Below are positions 46,591-57,962 of a DNA stretch of 64,000 bases, one piece after another; position 1 is the first letter of the stretch; every line of letters starts with the position of its first letter. Origin of the DNA: Rhodosorus marinus (lineage: Eukaryota; Rhodophyta; Stylonematophyceae; Stylonematales; Stylonemataceae). The stretch spans positions 1,149,001-1,213,000 of the forward strand of contig JAMWBK010000008.1 in the NCBI GenBank assembly GCA_029953675.1. The letters run 5' to 3'. The position numbers and the translations under genes are program-made. The notes beneath the pieces were generated by a model. That model was given only the letters and a program-made list of their open reading frames with translations. It had not been told where the DNA came from and ran no database searches.

Positions 46591-47877
46591 CGGATCAAAT
46601 TAGCACCACAGCGAAATTCTCCTTCTGATAATGATCTTGGCAAGAGCCTCTCTTGAGGACAAGTTCTACTGATCACAGATGCACTCCACTCGCAAACATG
46701 AGCGCCTGCGAGAGCGAAACAAAATCCAATCCATTTAGCGCCGTGCGACTCTGGCGATACCTTCATGGTATCGCGCTCACAGAATTATATGCAAATTGGA
46801 GTTTCGGTCGAAAACGCTCACAGACCCCACCCCAGAGCGAATTTCCTGCTGGCTTCGATTTCCCTTACCTACCACACCCTCGGATCCGGACTATCGCTGC
46901 TCCCTCGTAGCAAGCAACTCGAGCAAATCAAAGATCAACTCCACCCGCAGTTTTCTTCCAAATTCCTGCAGCACTAATCGGCTCAATCTCATCCAAGCAC
47001 TTCACTTCCCTCTCCACTCCACCAACTCCAATATCCCTCCTCGGAAGGCTTCCCCTTTTACAACAACCCTCCGATTCTAGCTTCCCTGGAAAAACACCAC
47101 GAGAACAGCACAATTCCCGAAATCACCCGAAAATCGTCATACTGCCAACCCCGGTCTTTTCTCGGCAACAAGGATGCCGTTCTTGCGTCGATTATACCCT
47201 TACGCGTGTACCTATAATTTTCAAAATATAATTTCGGTTTCATGCAAAAGTGTGGCTTTCCATTGTATAAAACGATGGAGATCCGGATTTCGACAGCGAG
47301 TGATTACCCCCCCTCCTGTCCCCAACAACATTCCCGTTCCCGTTTCGGCTCCAAAATACGCAGACATTTTCTCAGCTGTGGCGCGCTAGGTTCTCACTAG
47401 ACCAGAGCTTAAGAGTTCGTTGGGCGGAAACATCTTGCCCGTGTGGCAATATAGCATATGAAGGCAAAAAAAAGGTCATCAGCGGCTCTAAAATCTCAGA
47501 TTGAGCTGAAGGACCTGGTCAGGGTGTGCGACCCTGCCTGTTTGCAACCAGTTTTCGTTTCGAGGACCAAGGCAGTCCAGTGGAACAAGAAGGTTGTAGA
47601 AGTGCAGGCGGATTTTTAGTAGGACTAATTTGACTTTTCTATTTGGGCCTAAGTCAATTATTTTGCAAGCCCTGAGGTTCGTATGGCTTTGACGAGAAAA
47701 AGGCGTGTAGCCTCAGTTTCAGCTTAGTAGCCGAATCTTTGTTTTAGTTGGTTGGCTACAGTGGGTTTAGTATGTCGCAAGAGTTCGGGTTGTGACCACG
47801 GCAGCTGCATCAACGAGCAACCCGTGACTCTCCCAGCATTCAAGAACGCGCGCTTCCTGTCAGCACTTAACGCCAGC
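46591..47877. other. intergenic, no gene seen
   Basis: CT-rich sequence upstream of the UBL-FKBP start up to about 47150, then AT-rich sequence. Several short frames overlap on both strands, none with domain or splice support. Confidence 0.45.
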
Positions 47878-48509
47878 CTAGCTTTGCTTCTTCAGCACGT
47901 CCCTACTAACCAAGCCCGTTACTGCCCGGCCAAGCTGGAAGACGGCGATCCCCGGGAAAATGATCCAAACCAGCATTGGGATAATATACAACAGAAACAG
48001 CCTGGAATTTTGTTTGCCCAAGGGCAGATGAGGAAGGCAATTGCTTGAGTGTCAGTGACATTTTTGGGGATAGTCGAGCGTCCACAGTGATAAGTTTGAA
48101 GTTTGTTGGCATACTTGCGGAGATCGGCTGTGACAACCTCCGGATAGTCGTACACGATGTAGAAGCAGGTCTTTGCAATAACGTATACGTTTGCAACCAG
48201 CGCAACTGCCAATGTAGCCGGAGATCCGATTACAAACAGAGTGGCCACGCTGAAGTTGAGGGCGATCTCGATTATTCCCATCGGACCGATAACAATCTGC
48301 ACCATCCTGTTCAGGTGTGGTGCAGCGTAGATCGGATCTACATCGGCGTAGTCATGATGGGAAGGAAAGTACTTTCCGTACTCGCCATCCAGTCCCGACG
48401 CAGGGAAAAGAAATATATAGGAGAAGTCATAGAGGGCAATAAAACTGACCACCCCTAGGAAAATAGGTATCCACAGGGGCACGAAGGTTCTCCCGCTTCT
48501 CCCGACCAT
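47878..48509 (-). CDS. Four-helix membrane protein, 172 residues, unknown function
   Basis: Exons 48509-48115 and 48001-47878 join in phase 2 (GTATGC..CCAG) and sum to 519 nt. Without splicing the frame loses its last helix and becomes Cys/Ser-rich, which supports the intron. Four hydrophobic segments are visible: LWIPIFLGVVSFIALY (residue 11 on), IVIGPMGIIEIALNFSVATL, LAVALVANVYVIAKTCFYIV and LFLLYIIPMLVWIIFPGIAV. Between helices 1 and 2 is a hydrophilic loop rich in Tyr, Asp and His (KYFPSHHDYADVDPIYAAPH). The C-terminus is short and basic. Family not recognised; two to three loop acidic/His residues might bind metal or lipid headgroup, but this is a guess. Confidence 0.75.
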
Positions 48510-48664
48510 CTTCACTAGGCCAATGCCTTCTACGTCTCCAACTCCTCGACGTTGATCCTAAGTCAGTCCTACCCCGGTCCCGACAAAGATAACTTCAACT
48601 CGTCCCTGCCTAGCCTTCTACGACCATCTAAGCAGCAGATACGATCTCTTGCACTCACAGGTGT

Positions 48665-49555
48665 CTAACGCTCAACCTTCTCACGGAGCCGTGCTTCAAT
48701 TTGGCTCACAAATTCAAGATCGTCCTCAACGGTTTCAGCTAGATCGAGCAGTCCGCTGTCTTTGGCAAGTCTCCGCTTCTCGGCGTTTGCAAGCTCCCCG
48801 AGCACAAGATCCTGCTGCACCACGTTGGAGACGGCTTTTCTGAGGACAAGATCCAAGCGATGTGCTGGTGTCATGGAGTCTGCAATCCTGGAGATGCCTT
48901 GAAGGGGTGACATTGGGGCCGGGAGATATTTCAGTTCAAGGTCTCGCCATGATGAGTTTGCTTCCGCGAAGACGGTATTACGTTCCCAGAACTCATCGCC
49001 AGGAAGTTCGAATTTGGAGTAGATATCTCGCAACACGTCCGCGGGAATTGAAGACTGCCGGCGGTATATACATTCTTCCAGCTGGGGCATGGCCAGTACG
49101 ATAAAGCTCAGGTACGATTTGTTTTTGGCGGCCCTCGACGCAAAATATTTTCGCATGGAACGATAGACGTGATTGTCATCCAGCAAGACTACTCGAAGAG
49201 CCCCTCTATCCGGTGAGTTCTTGCGTCTTCCGTGATATGCTTTGATGCCTTGCCGAGGCAGATCTTCAAGGATCCGTAGCGCTGAGCTTCCCAAGCAGTG
49301 CGAAGACGAATCAAGCAGAACGTCAACGATCCTTTTGGCTTCCGATCGTGCACGCTTCCATGCCTCGGGTGAGAACGTTTCGCCGTGTTCAAGCTTGTCA
49401 ACCTCAATGTGCCACACCTCATCTCGTTCGCCCCACTGGGAAGGTGGAGTCTCAAGCGTTGACAAATCTTGACGCGATTGGCAAAGTCTTTCAGCCAGGC
49501 TTGTTTTCCCCGCGCCAGGTACTCCGCAAAGTACACATAGCCAGACTCTTCCCAT
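48665..49555 (-). CDS. PSTK: O-phosphoseryl-tRNA(Sec) kinase (PSTK)
   Basis: A single exon of 296 residues. PSTK phosphorylates Ser-tRNA(Sec), the step before SepSecS makes selenocysteinyl-tRNA, in archaea and eukaryotes. The N-terminus has Walker A CGVPGAGKTSLAERL at residue 10. Residues about 118-135 read VVLLDDNHVYRSMRKYF, the LDDN.YYRSMR block diagnostic of the family, followed by FIVLAMPQLEECIYRR and the ELPGDEFWERNT region where family members have KPNP..WE.N. The C-terminal 90 residues are helical and charged and less conserved. It lacks the start-distal features of KTI12, its nearest relative. Presence of this gene implies the organism makes selenoproteins. Confidence 0.85.
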   Translation of the reverse strand: MGRVWLCVLCGVPGAGKTSLAERLCQSRQDLSTLETPPSQWGERDEVWHIEVDKLEHGETFSPEAWKRARSEAKRIVDVLLDSSSHCLGSSALRILEDLPRQGIKAYHGRRKNSPDRGALRVVLLDDNHVYRSMRKYFASRAAKNKSYLSFIVLAMPQLEECIYRRQSSIPADVLRDIYSKFELPGDEFWERNTVFAEANSSWRDLELKYLPAPMSPLQGISRIADSMTPAHRLDLVLRKAVSNVVQQDLVLGELANAEKRRLAKDSGLLDLAETVEDDLEFVSQIEARLREKVER

Positions 49556-49953
49556 AGCCGCAAACTAACTAACCCAAACTACCAGCGCACGATGTGAGTC
49601 TGGATTTGTTCAACCTCCAGAGCACGCTCTATCCCAACTCACGATGCTCATGGAGAAATTCACTCAGCACGGACGCGCTCCCCACCAGTTCTTTCGAGGT
49701 ACTTGCACCGTATACACCTGTTTCTTTTTGTGGACCGGGTTCGGCGTATCTGTGTGCTTGCCACGTTCAAAATGTAAAAAATGACTCTGGAATTGGTTAT
49801 GTTTCCCCAGACTAACGTAACCCCAACTACACTTCGGAATCCGGTCTTCTTCGTCGGTGCTGTCGGTCTTCACTGGACACTGTTGAGCAAGGAATGGACA
49901 CGTAGAAATAACTTCAATTTCTCCGCCAGATGTTAACTTTTTACTCGTCAACG
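49556..49953. other. intergenic between PSTK and pyruvate kinase
   Basis: Both neighbours are on the minus strand; this should hold the pyruvate kinase 3' end and the PSTK promoter. No gene seen. Confidence 0.5.
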
Positions 49954-52289
49954 CTATGGGCAGTATCTCAATTGCACAGTATGAACAATTTGCTTCGCGT
50001 TCGAGGCTACTTCTGCGAACTCATCGTAGCTAATGGTCCCTGCATCTCCGTGGGCAAGCTTAAATTCTACAGTATCCGTTGCCTTGAGTGACATTTTCCT
50101 CAAAGCAGCTCTAACCCGAGAGCTCGAAATCTTGTCCGAACCTTCGGCAACCTCATTGAAGGCCGCTCTCTTCTCAGAATCGGGTGCCCCCGAGCGGCCA
50201 CCAAGGACATCTGCGACTATGATAACAAGATCTCCGCTTTCAAGCCAACCCCGAGAAACTAACATTTTGAAGGCTTCGGCTATTGTGTGTTCTGGGTCGT
50301 CACTGAACTCAAGCAAAAATGGTCTCACTCCGTGTACAAGGGTCAATCTGACAGCGTATAAGCAGAACTCGGGTAAGAACATCATAAACATGCTCTTGCG
50401 AGCAGGCGCGCCGAAGCAAAAATTGCGGTCCACAGAGTTGGAAACAGTCCAAATGACGATTGCACTTACTTTTCTCGAGCTTCTGCCGTTGGGGCAAAAG
50501 CAAGTATGGGGGCATTTGGTCTGTTCCTGGACACAAGACTCGACATGAGTCCTTTTTGAGTGAATACAACGATCGCCTTTGCTTGCTGCTGGTTGGCTAT
50601 TATTGACGCGGAGTTCGCAATGTTCTCCGCGACCCGAAGCACTGATTGAAATGGTTTGTCCAATGGCATAGATAGCGCCGCGATAGTGTCCATTTCTGCC
50701 GATTCCTGCGTTTTCGATTCCATTCGCTTGGCTGCAACGTGCATCGCATTCAGCGCCTTGTAGGGGTAGCGACCAGAGGCCGTCTCAGTTGTCAGCACGA
50801 GAGCGTCAGCCTTCTGTCGTACAGCTTCAAAAATGTCCGTGATCTCCGCCCTCGTTGGAGTCGGATACGCTACCATCGAGTCGAGGAAGTGGGTGGAGAC
50901 AAGCACTGGTTTTCCGCACTCCCGACAGAGTTTGGTGATCCGCTCTTGCCACAGTGGAACCTACCGCGAGCAGTGTCAACCATCAGATACGTTAAAGGAA
51001 TTTTTTTTGGTGTCGACGTTTTTGATCGGTAAACTTCAAGGATGGCCAAAATAAGCGCCGAAAGCAAAAACTCACCTTCTCAAAGGCTATAGAGGTTCCT
51101 AGGTCGCCTCTCGCGATCATGATAGCGTCTGAAGCTTCAACAATGGATTCGATGTTCTGTAGGGCTTTCGGTGTTTCCACCTTTGCAACAACGCCTGAAT
51201 TGCAACCTCGCGCCCTTAGCTCACTTCGCAGCTGCTCAACTGATGCTGCATCTTCGACAAAGGAGAGCGAAACGAAATCTACGTCCTCCGAGGTAGCCAG
51301 CTCAAGGTCTCCTGTTGGTACATTGGTACTTTTCGCGCTATAAGACTTGCCCCGAACCGTTATCGGAGCCCTCGATGTTAGCTGTCCTCCCTATTGGGGG
51401 GAGCAAGACAACAGATACCATTCAGCAGCTGGCGCTACCACTGCTCACGAGAAGCCTAAGCGGATTCTCGCTCCCACTGATCCTCAACTATTGACCTTCG
51501 CAATTCAGGCGACATGTCTAGAGGGTGGGCTCAATTTGGCATTGCATCTCGCGTTGTGTGCTTGGAATGTGGGATCCTACCTTAATAACCTCGCAGACGA
51601 CATCCGTTGTGTTCTTCGACGCTACGATCAACTCCACGTCGTCATTGATCTGTACAAGATCTCCCACTTCAGCAACTTCAATGAACCCATCGTAAGATAC
51701 TTCCGAGGTTTGCTCGTCGTATTCGACCTCGTGGCGGACAGTGAGGGTGAATTCATCGCCTTTGGAAAGACGTGGGGCTGACGAAAACTCTCCAAGTTTC
51801 ACCATGTCTAGTGACCCGAGGTCAACCATAGATCCAATTATGTAAGGCGTACGAGCGTTAATCCTTTTTACAGAGTCCAGGACTCCCTTGTGAAACTTGT
51901 AATCACCGTGTGACATGTTGAGCCTTACAAGATTCATTCCCTCTGCCGACAGCCTGAGGAGGTTCTCATAAGAGCATGTAGTCGGCCCGATCGTGCAGAC
52001 GATCTTTGTTCGCCTCTCCAGTTGGTCAACAGGTTCAGTGCCCTACAACAAATGTTGCCATGCTGAACAAGGCGCCTCAAAAAAAGTTTCTTTCAGGAAG
52101 GTCGCTTACCTCTGGTACCCAACGCTCAATTTTGTCTACATCTGCGGAGGCAGCGGATTCCACCGCAACATCAGCAGAAAGTCTTACCAGGCCGTACTGC
52201 AGTCGAGCGTGCTTCTGGGGAGAAACGCGAAGCTTTTCCCGTTGACGACGAGAATTGCCTCCACCAGCAGCCACAAAAGCTGGATTCAT
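49954..52289 (-). CDS. Pyruvate kinase, probably plastid-targeted, with EF-hand-like insert
   Basis: The multi-exon reading starts at the ATG at 52289 with an extension MNPAFVAAGGG..., then exon 1 ends at 52110. The enzyme then follows: KIVCTIGPTTCSYENL, GMNLVRLNMSHGDYKFHKG, YIIGSMVDLGSLDMVKLGEF, TNVPTGDLELATSEDVDFVS, VAKVETPKALQNIESI (active-site Lys/Glu), IMIARGDLG, STHFLDSM, PTRAEITDIFEAV, and the C-terminal LTLVHGVRPFLLEF. Two changes from the norm are seen. The usual DTKGPEIR-type block is replaced by VDLGSLDMVK. About 65 residues including SDKISSSRVRAALRKM and HGDAGTISYDEFAEV, like two degenerate EF-hands, lie between the last strand (LVIIVADVLGG) and the terminal VHTVQLRYCP. The extension has an early Phe and suggests plastid import. 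Exon count is about six. Confidence 0.9.
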
Positions 52290-52656
52290 TGATGTAGGCC
52301 GCAACAAGTTCAGCATCCGAACGCCCGGAAGAACTAGTCCTTGTTCTCTACCATTCACAGTTCCGTCCTTCCTAACCCCACAGCATTCGATTGGCACCGC
52401 AGGTAGACCAAGACATCCTAATAAATTGTTGCTGTTGTTCAGGCCAAAATGAAATGGATAATGAGGCGGAGATGGCGATCGAGACAACGCTATTCCGCCC
52501 ATGGAAAAAGGAATCAATTTCACGGATAAATTGGCCGATCAATGAAGCTTGAGAGGGTGAGAAACAAAGACTGAAAACCCATTTAATTGTCACCGTCTAT
52601 CAAAGGGGAGATGTAACCTCAATTCGAGAATCGAGATTCAGCCGATCTCAGACGAT
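52290..52656. other. promoter side of pyruvate kinase, no gene
   Basis: CT-rich upstream sequence with no supportable frame; probable 5' UTR and promoter. Confidence 0.4.
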
Positions 52657-53002
52657 TTACAATATTGATTGAATTACGTCAAATTCCTGCTCGAAGATTG
52701 AATGGAGTCCGGTGAAATGTTGTTTCGAGGAATGGTCCATGCCTCGCACCGGTCTATGGCGTATCCGCTTGCGAACTGAATCAACAAGGTCAAGAGCTCG
52801 ACAGGACCAACCCTCATGTGCTACACATTGGTTCTTCACTCGAGCAAATCTGCTCTGTCTGTGTACACCCACCGCTTAAAGAGATGATGCCCACCTTGGC
52901 AGCGTTTCTTTCATACCGGCGATCAGCGTTTTGCTTAGCACGACCTGCCGATGGAGCTGAGATCTGTTGAGAGGCAATAGCAGCTCTCTTTCCCGCGAGC
53001 AT
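52657..53002 (-). CDS. Possible small basic protein, two exons
   Basis: An ATG at 53002 opens 36 codons of a basic Ala/Ser-rich N-terminus (MLAGKRAAIASQQISAPSAG) that ends at AAG before GTGGGC. Splicing over 40 nt to 52854 continues in phase 0 for 66 codons (for example GWSCRALDLVDSVRKRIRHR) to a stop at 52657. The intron would be about the shortest in this window, so the model is weak. The N-terminus looks like a mitochondrial or plastid targeting sequence. No family recognised. Confidence 0.3.
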
Positions 53003-55467
53003 CCGAAACCTAAATGAAAACCAACTTTCTAAATTGTCCTAGTTTTTTGTTTGCGACTGTATGAGAAGACATAGACTCCTGGGGTAAACACAACTTCCAA
53101 GACCGCTTGGGTTTCCCCACCAAGACGCGGAAACAAAATAAATTTGGACTGAGGGCCCTGGACGCTGCGGTCAGCCTGAAAGCAACTCGCTCTCGAGATC
53201 TTCTTCAAGCATTGGCCTAACGCACAGAAATAGTAGATTACCGTGTCCAGAATTGTCCAGGTCCCCCTTGTTCGCCGTGGAAATAGCCAAGTAGAGTTGG
53301 CGTGTAGCGTCCAATTGCTACCGGACAGTACGATAACTGAATTTTTTAGAAAGGGGCAAGGGGTTTCGTCATAATTACTTTCGTCCCGTACAATAACCGC
53401 CTAACAAGGTCCGAAATTTTCAATAAACGACAAATATTGCGCGAAAATCAATCATCTAATCATAGATAGTCTGTCCACGCATGTCACCCACCCTCCTAGC
53501 ACGTCCCAAGTGTCCCCATGGGTACTGCCTCAATTATTCCAAAATTCAATGTTTACTTCCCTCCTAACTACTCCCTACTAGCTACGTAGTTTATCCCAAG
53601 ACTTTCCTTTTCGAACTCTGGTTCTTGTTCCTTGCTTGTTTCTTCTCTACCTTCACGCTGACTTAGAAAGCATGGGGGGGGGGGGGATTCCATCGTATTT
53701 ATACCCTTTCTTCATCGGGATGTGCAATACCGCCGAGACTAAAATAAGTGTTGTAGCTACTTAGATTCTGGCACAGCCCGAGCATAATTTAGCTCAGCCG
53801 GATATTGCTGGAAGGTTGAACTTGCTTGGAAGCCTGAGAGGTCACACACCCGGCAGGCTTCCTATTGTCGATTGCCCAATGCTTCCCCAACGCTTTTGGG
53901 ACTACAGAGTCACGCGCACCAGTGCAAGTAAACTGGTGACCTCCTAGTATTTGGGGAAGTCAGAAGTAGTCAGTGTGAGGGGAGTGGAGGGAGTAGAAAA
54001 AGGGGAGAGGGGACGAACAACGTTGTGCGGAAAGTTGAAAGAACTATGCTGTTAAAGGAGTTTGAGCTAGGGATTCAGTACCTCCCGATTCCGCTTTCGC
54101 CTATCGGCGGTTCGCTCCTCATGTTTTCAGGATTCAATTTTAGTTCCTATGTCGTCTGGATGAAGAAGCTGTTTTGTACCAGTCCAAGGGGCTAATGAAA
54201 CTGCTTCCGAAGCTCAGGTTTGCTGAGCGGGGGCTGCAGTACTACGCTCCCCTTGGAGGCCCTGTAGCCGTCAGGATCTTATTTGTTTGTCAACTGTCTT
54301 GCCTCTGATCACGTCAAAATCCTTCTTCGAGAGCTGCCGGAGAGAAAGGGTCCGACACGAACAATCCCACCGCCAGGCGCGAAGTAGTCTCTCTTGCAAG
54401 CGTTATTCTTCGTGCTAGAGACGGTTCAGCCCCACGAACACACGCGCTGAATACGATCCACTTGAAACGAATTTCCTTTTCAAAGGGCTTGGCAAATGTT
54501 GCATCATCAATACCCTTCCTCATCCTCTCTACTTTTCCAGTGGACTGCTACCTCCCGCGCCCTTGTCAATCATACTGAAAAACGCTTGGAGATTATGTCA
54601 GCCTGACAGACTCAGAAGTAATCTGTCGCGGCAAAGATCATCAACATCGTCAACTACGAGATGTGGGCGGTCGAACAAACTGTCACCCAGCGGACATCAG
54701 ATGATGGGAACACCGGACCAAACCAATCATGTCACCGTTTTCGGACGGTATTATTGGACAGATTTTTAAAAGATTTTCGTTCAGGTACTTTAGAAATATC
54801 ATCGTTTATTCAATATTGTATTCTACCAACTTTCTACAGAGGCAGCCGTCTTGATTATTGGAGTTGTTGGTCCAATCGCGACCCAAATTGGACGTTTTAT
54901 GGCAAATGTACGATTAACGCATGTTTTCTACACAAGAACACAAGTTCATATCAAAATTCATAGATTGCCCGGCCTTAGGTATAAGTGGATAATCAATTTC
55001 GGCTAAACCGAATACCCCCCTTTAGAGACCTCCCCAACCCTACCGCTTGGATGCTGAGGATTCGCTTAGGTGCCCGACGTATTCTCCAAAATGCGGTCCT
55101 GGCCTACCGTTTGACGATATTTCTGGATCACTTTTGATTCTTGTTCAAGTTCTTTTCGTTCCCACCAAAACACTTGCTTACCCCTCTACGGGTATTGGTC
55201 TACAGATGGGTTTTGGACCATAAGCAACCCCAATTTGAGGTTTGAAATCTGTTTCAGGGTTGCCTCGTAGCCGAGTCAGGGTTTCTGAAATGTAGCAGAC
55301 CTCTGCCGTGGGAGTCCAGCAAAACGTGAGTTTGCATCGCAGGTATGATGGTTCCAATCGTGCTAGGTTTTGCTAGCTAGTCCCTCGTTTGCGTTCGTGT
55401 TTTGTGGAAAGGGAGAAGGTGCTAGGTTTCTCTTACACACTCCCAGCTTGCGTTCGAGCATCGAATC
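53003..55467. other. 2.5-kb gene-poor stretch
   Basis: No gene, tRNA or snRNA could be supported. A run of 11 G lies near 53673. The frames at 54314-54523 and 54563-54963 have no domain. The last hundred bases precede the kinase start. Confidence 0.45.
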
Positions 55468-57393
55468 ATGAAAGTCGGCAGGTACCAGTTGACGACCACG
55501 ATTGGTCAGGGAACATTTGGGAGGTGAGGTTTGCTTCTTCGGCCGTTTAGTCTGAGCTGAGACTTAAGGAAGTCTTCTACAACCGACGGAAGGAGATGTA
55601 GGCTATGCTTCATCATAAGTAACGTGGGATTCATTTTTTCGAGGCAGGGTTAAGCTTGGTATTGACACCACCACTGGGAAGGAGTACGCCGTAAAAATTA
55701 TGAACAAGCATGATATCGTAGAGCGTGAACTGACAACAAATGTTCGAAGAGAGGTAGGGGCTGGCTCACAACTCTTAAGCGTTTGGCGACAGCTTTGCTT
55801 TTTTTTAGAGGGATGGAAAAACTGTTTTCTTTGATTGAGCCTTTCTGAGAGTCTGCAGATGAACTGAGTGTTCGATGCTGGAATTTTGTGTAGATTGGAA
55901 TAATGAAACAGCTCAACCACCGAAACATCGTGGGGCTACATGAAGTACTCTCATCTACGCGCAAGATCTACATGGTAATGGATCTCGTTTCCGGCGGGGA
56001 GCTATTCACGCACATGGAAAAGACAGGTGAAGGTGGCGAAGAGGCGTGCAGAAAATATTTTCAGCAGATGGTCGATGGTTTAGATTACTGTCACAGACGC
56101 GGAGTTTGCCACAGGGATCTGAAACCAGAAAATCTTTTGATTAACGAGAGTGACGTATTGAAAATTACGGACTTTGGTGTAAGTACCTGGCGCCCTTCTT
56201 CGAGCTCTCCGCATGCTTTGCTGCTCTCGTGCAGGTACTAACTGCCGTCTTCCCGAAACGTTTCTGTTGTTCCGTAGGTGAGTGCTGTCGTACGCTCATC
56301 CGCAGATGGAGCAATGCAGATGTTGCACACTGCATGCGGGACTCCTTATTATTGTGCCCCGGAAATTCTCACAAGCCGAGGTGAGGGGTATGATGGAATC
56401 AAGATTGATTCTTGGTCTGCTGGAGTTATCTTGTATCGCTTGCTTGTTGGCAGCCTTCCCTTCAAAGGCCAGAGTCTTGCCCAGCTGATTGTTGCACTCG
56501 AGAAGAACGACGTGCACTATCCATCGACTTTGAGTCCAGCCGCAGTTGACCTACTGCGCAATCTCCTGGAGAGGGACGCTCAGTACAGAATATCGTTGCA
56601 CGACGTAAAAAAGCACCCATGGTTCGTAGTTAAGTATGAAGAGAACAAAGCGTATTTCACTGCAAGGGCAGGGGCCTCGAAGTGAGTACAACATCCGGTT
56701 GCATTGCCATTGCCTTTCTTCCTCCCAAAGTTGCTTGACTTGACTATTGCAGAAAGTTGGCTGAAGTTGAGGAGTCTGGTTTTGCACTGTGATACACATG
56801 GACAGCCGACACTCGGGTCGGGATCAATCAAAGCGCTCGGAGGGAACGGACACAAGGATTAACGGATCTGCGCGAGGTGTGCACCACAGAAACTCGATCC
56901 CGAGTATTAACCCAACCAGCCCAGGGCGCGCTGGAACTGTTGAACACAACGGTACCCGGAACGGCTCTTTCGGGAGCGACATTCGGGGCTATGATGCTTT
57001 TGACAGCCCAGCAAGGTCGGGTAACAGACGCAGGTCTTCTGCTGGAATTGTTATTCAATTCGATGAATCGATGTCCTTGGACGATTTCGTGTTGAAAGCA
57101 ATGCCGACGAAGAAAGACAGAGTACCTGAGGTTGTTAGCAAGCTCAATGCTGTTGGCTGTGAGGACATGGACGACTTCAAGGTGCGTACCTGCGGCCCCG
57201 TTCTCGCTCCCCCTGCGTCTTTTTGCTCGTGGGGTTATGGCTGAACGTGTCATGCGATTTCATGAGCAAAAATGTAGATCGTAGCAGAGCAGTACTCGAC
57301 CCATGAAGAGCTGGTCGTGTGGTTGGAACAGAAGGCATCTATTCAGCCAGTACTTGCTATTCGACTTGCACGGAGCATCAATTCTTATGACTA
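55468..57393 (+). CDS. SnRK/CIPK-like Ser/Thr protein kinase with C-terminal helical domain
   Basis: Six exons (55468-55523, 55648-55753, 55896-56178, 56278-56681, 56806-57181, 57278-57393) sum to 1341 nt, 446 residues. The kinase domain, residues 5-265, has GQGTFGRVK (Gly loop), AVKIMNK (Lys), CHRDLKPENLL, DFGVSAVV, CGTPYYCAPE and KIDSWSAGVILYRLLVG. All catalytic residues are present. It is closest in feel to AMPK-related CAMK-group kinases (SnRK3/CIPK). The tail after HPWFV is basic and Ser-rich, then has FDESMSLDDFVLKAM and KLNAVGCEDMDDFKIVAEQY, a compact helical bundle resembling a SAM-type domain; no NAF motif for CBL binding was seen. Exon 5 needs the acceptor at 56805; using the nearer acceptor at about 56753 gives an early stop (TGA 56790-56792) and a kinase-only isoform. 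Confidence 0.88.
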
Positions 57394-57962
57394 GCTGTTC
57401 CTTTGGACTGCTAAGGGAACCCCGTCTGATACGAACGTCGGGATCCTACGTGGATGACCACACAGCAACACCAACGCTGGCTGCTGACAATCAAGTCGAC
57501 TCATAGTCCAGTTCGTACCAGCGGAGTTGAAGAGCGGATGACGGACTGTGGCTGTAGATACAATTTTGTTTATTCTGTTTACGTTTTCTTAATCCATTCG
57601 AATTTTGGTCCAAGCTTTGCCTGCGGTAGGCCGTCACTTCAGCTTCTATCCGGCTCGGTGTGTACAGATAAAAGAACGAATCCATGTCCCAGGCACCCAA
57701 AAACGTAAGGAGAACGCGTGAATACACGGGTTAAAAGTTACCCGTACGTGGCAATCCCCCTAGAACCATTCAGCTCCTGGTCCGTACCCACACCCACCAG
57801 GGAATACATCGTGCCACCAGAGTAACCTCTGATTCAAGCGCACGAGACTAAGAGTTCCATGCTTCAAAGCATCACATCTGCTCTATACACATTGGGCACC
57901 ACTGGACTATACCCCTCCTCCGGAAGAACCCATCCTGCGAACACTATGAAGAGGAACGTCGA
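57394..57962. other. intergenic, 3' ends of convergent genes
   Basis: Space between the kinase stop and the FTR variable chain stop. Short frames only. Confidence 0.5.

Noticed and set aside
56798-57393. Separate gene starting at the ATG at 56798
   Set aside because: It would start 6 bp after the kinase's early stop; one-gene splicing with the acceptor at 56805 is simpler and keeps phase.
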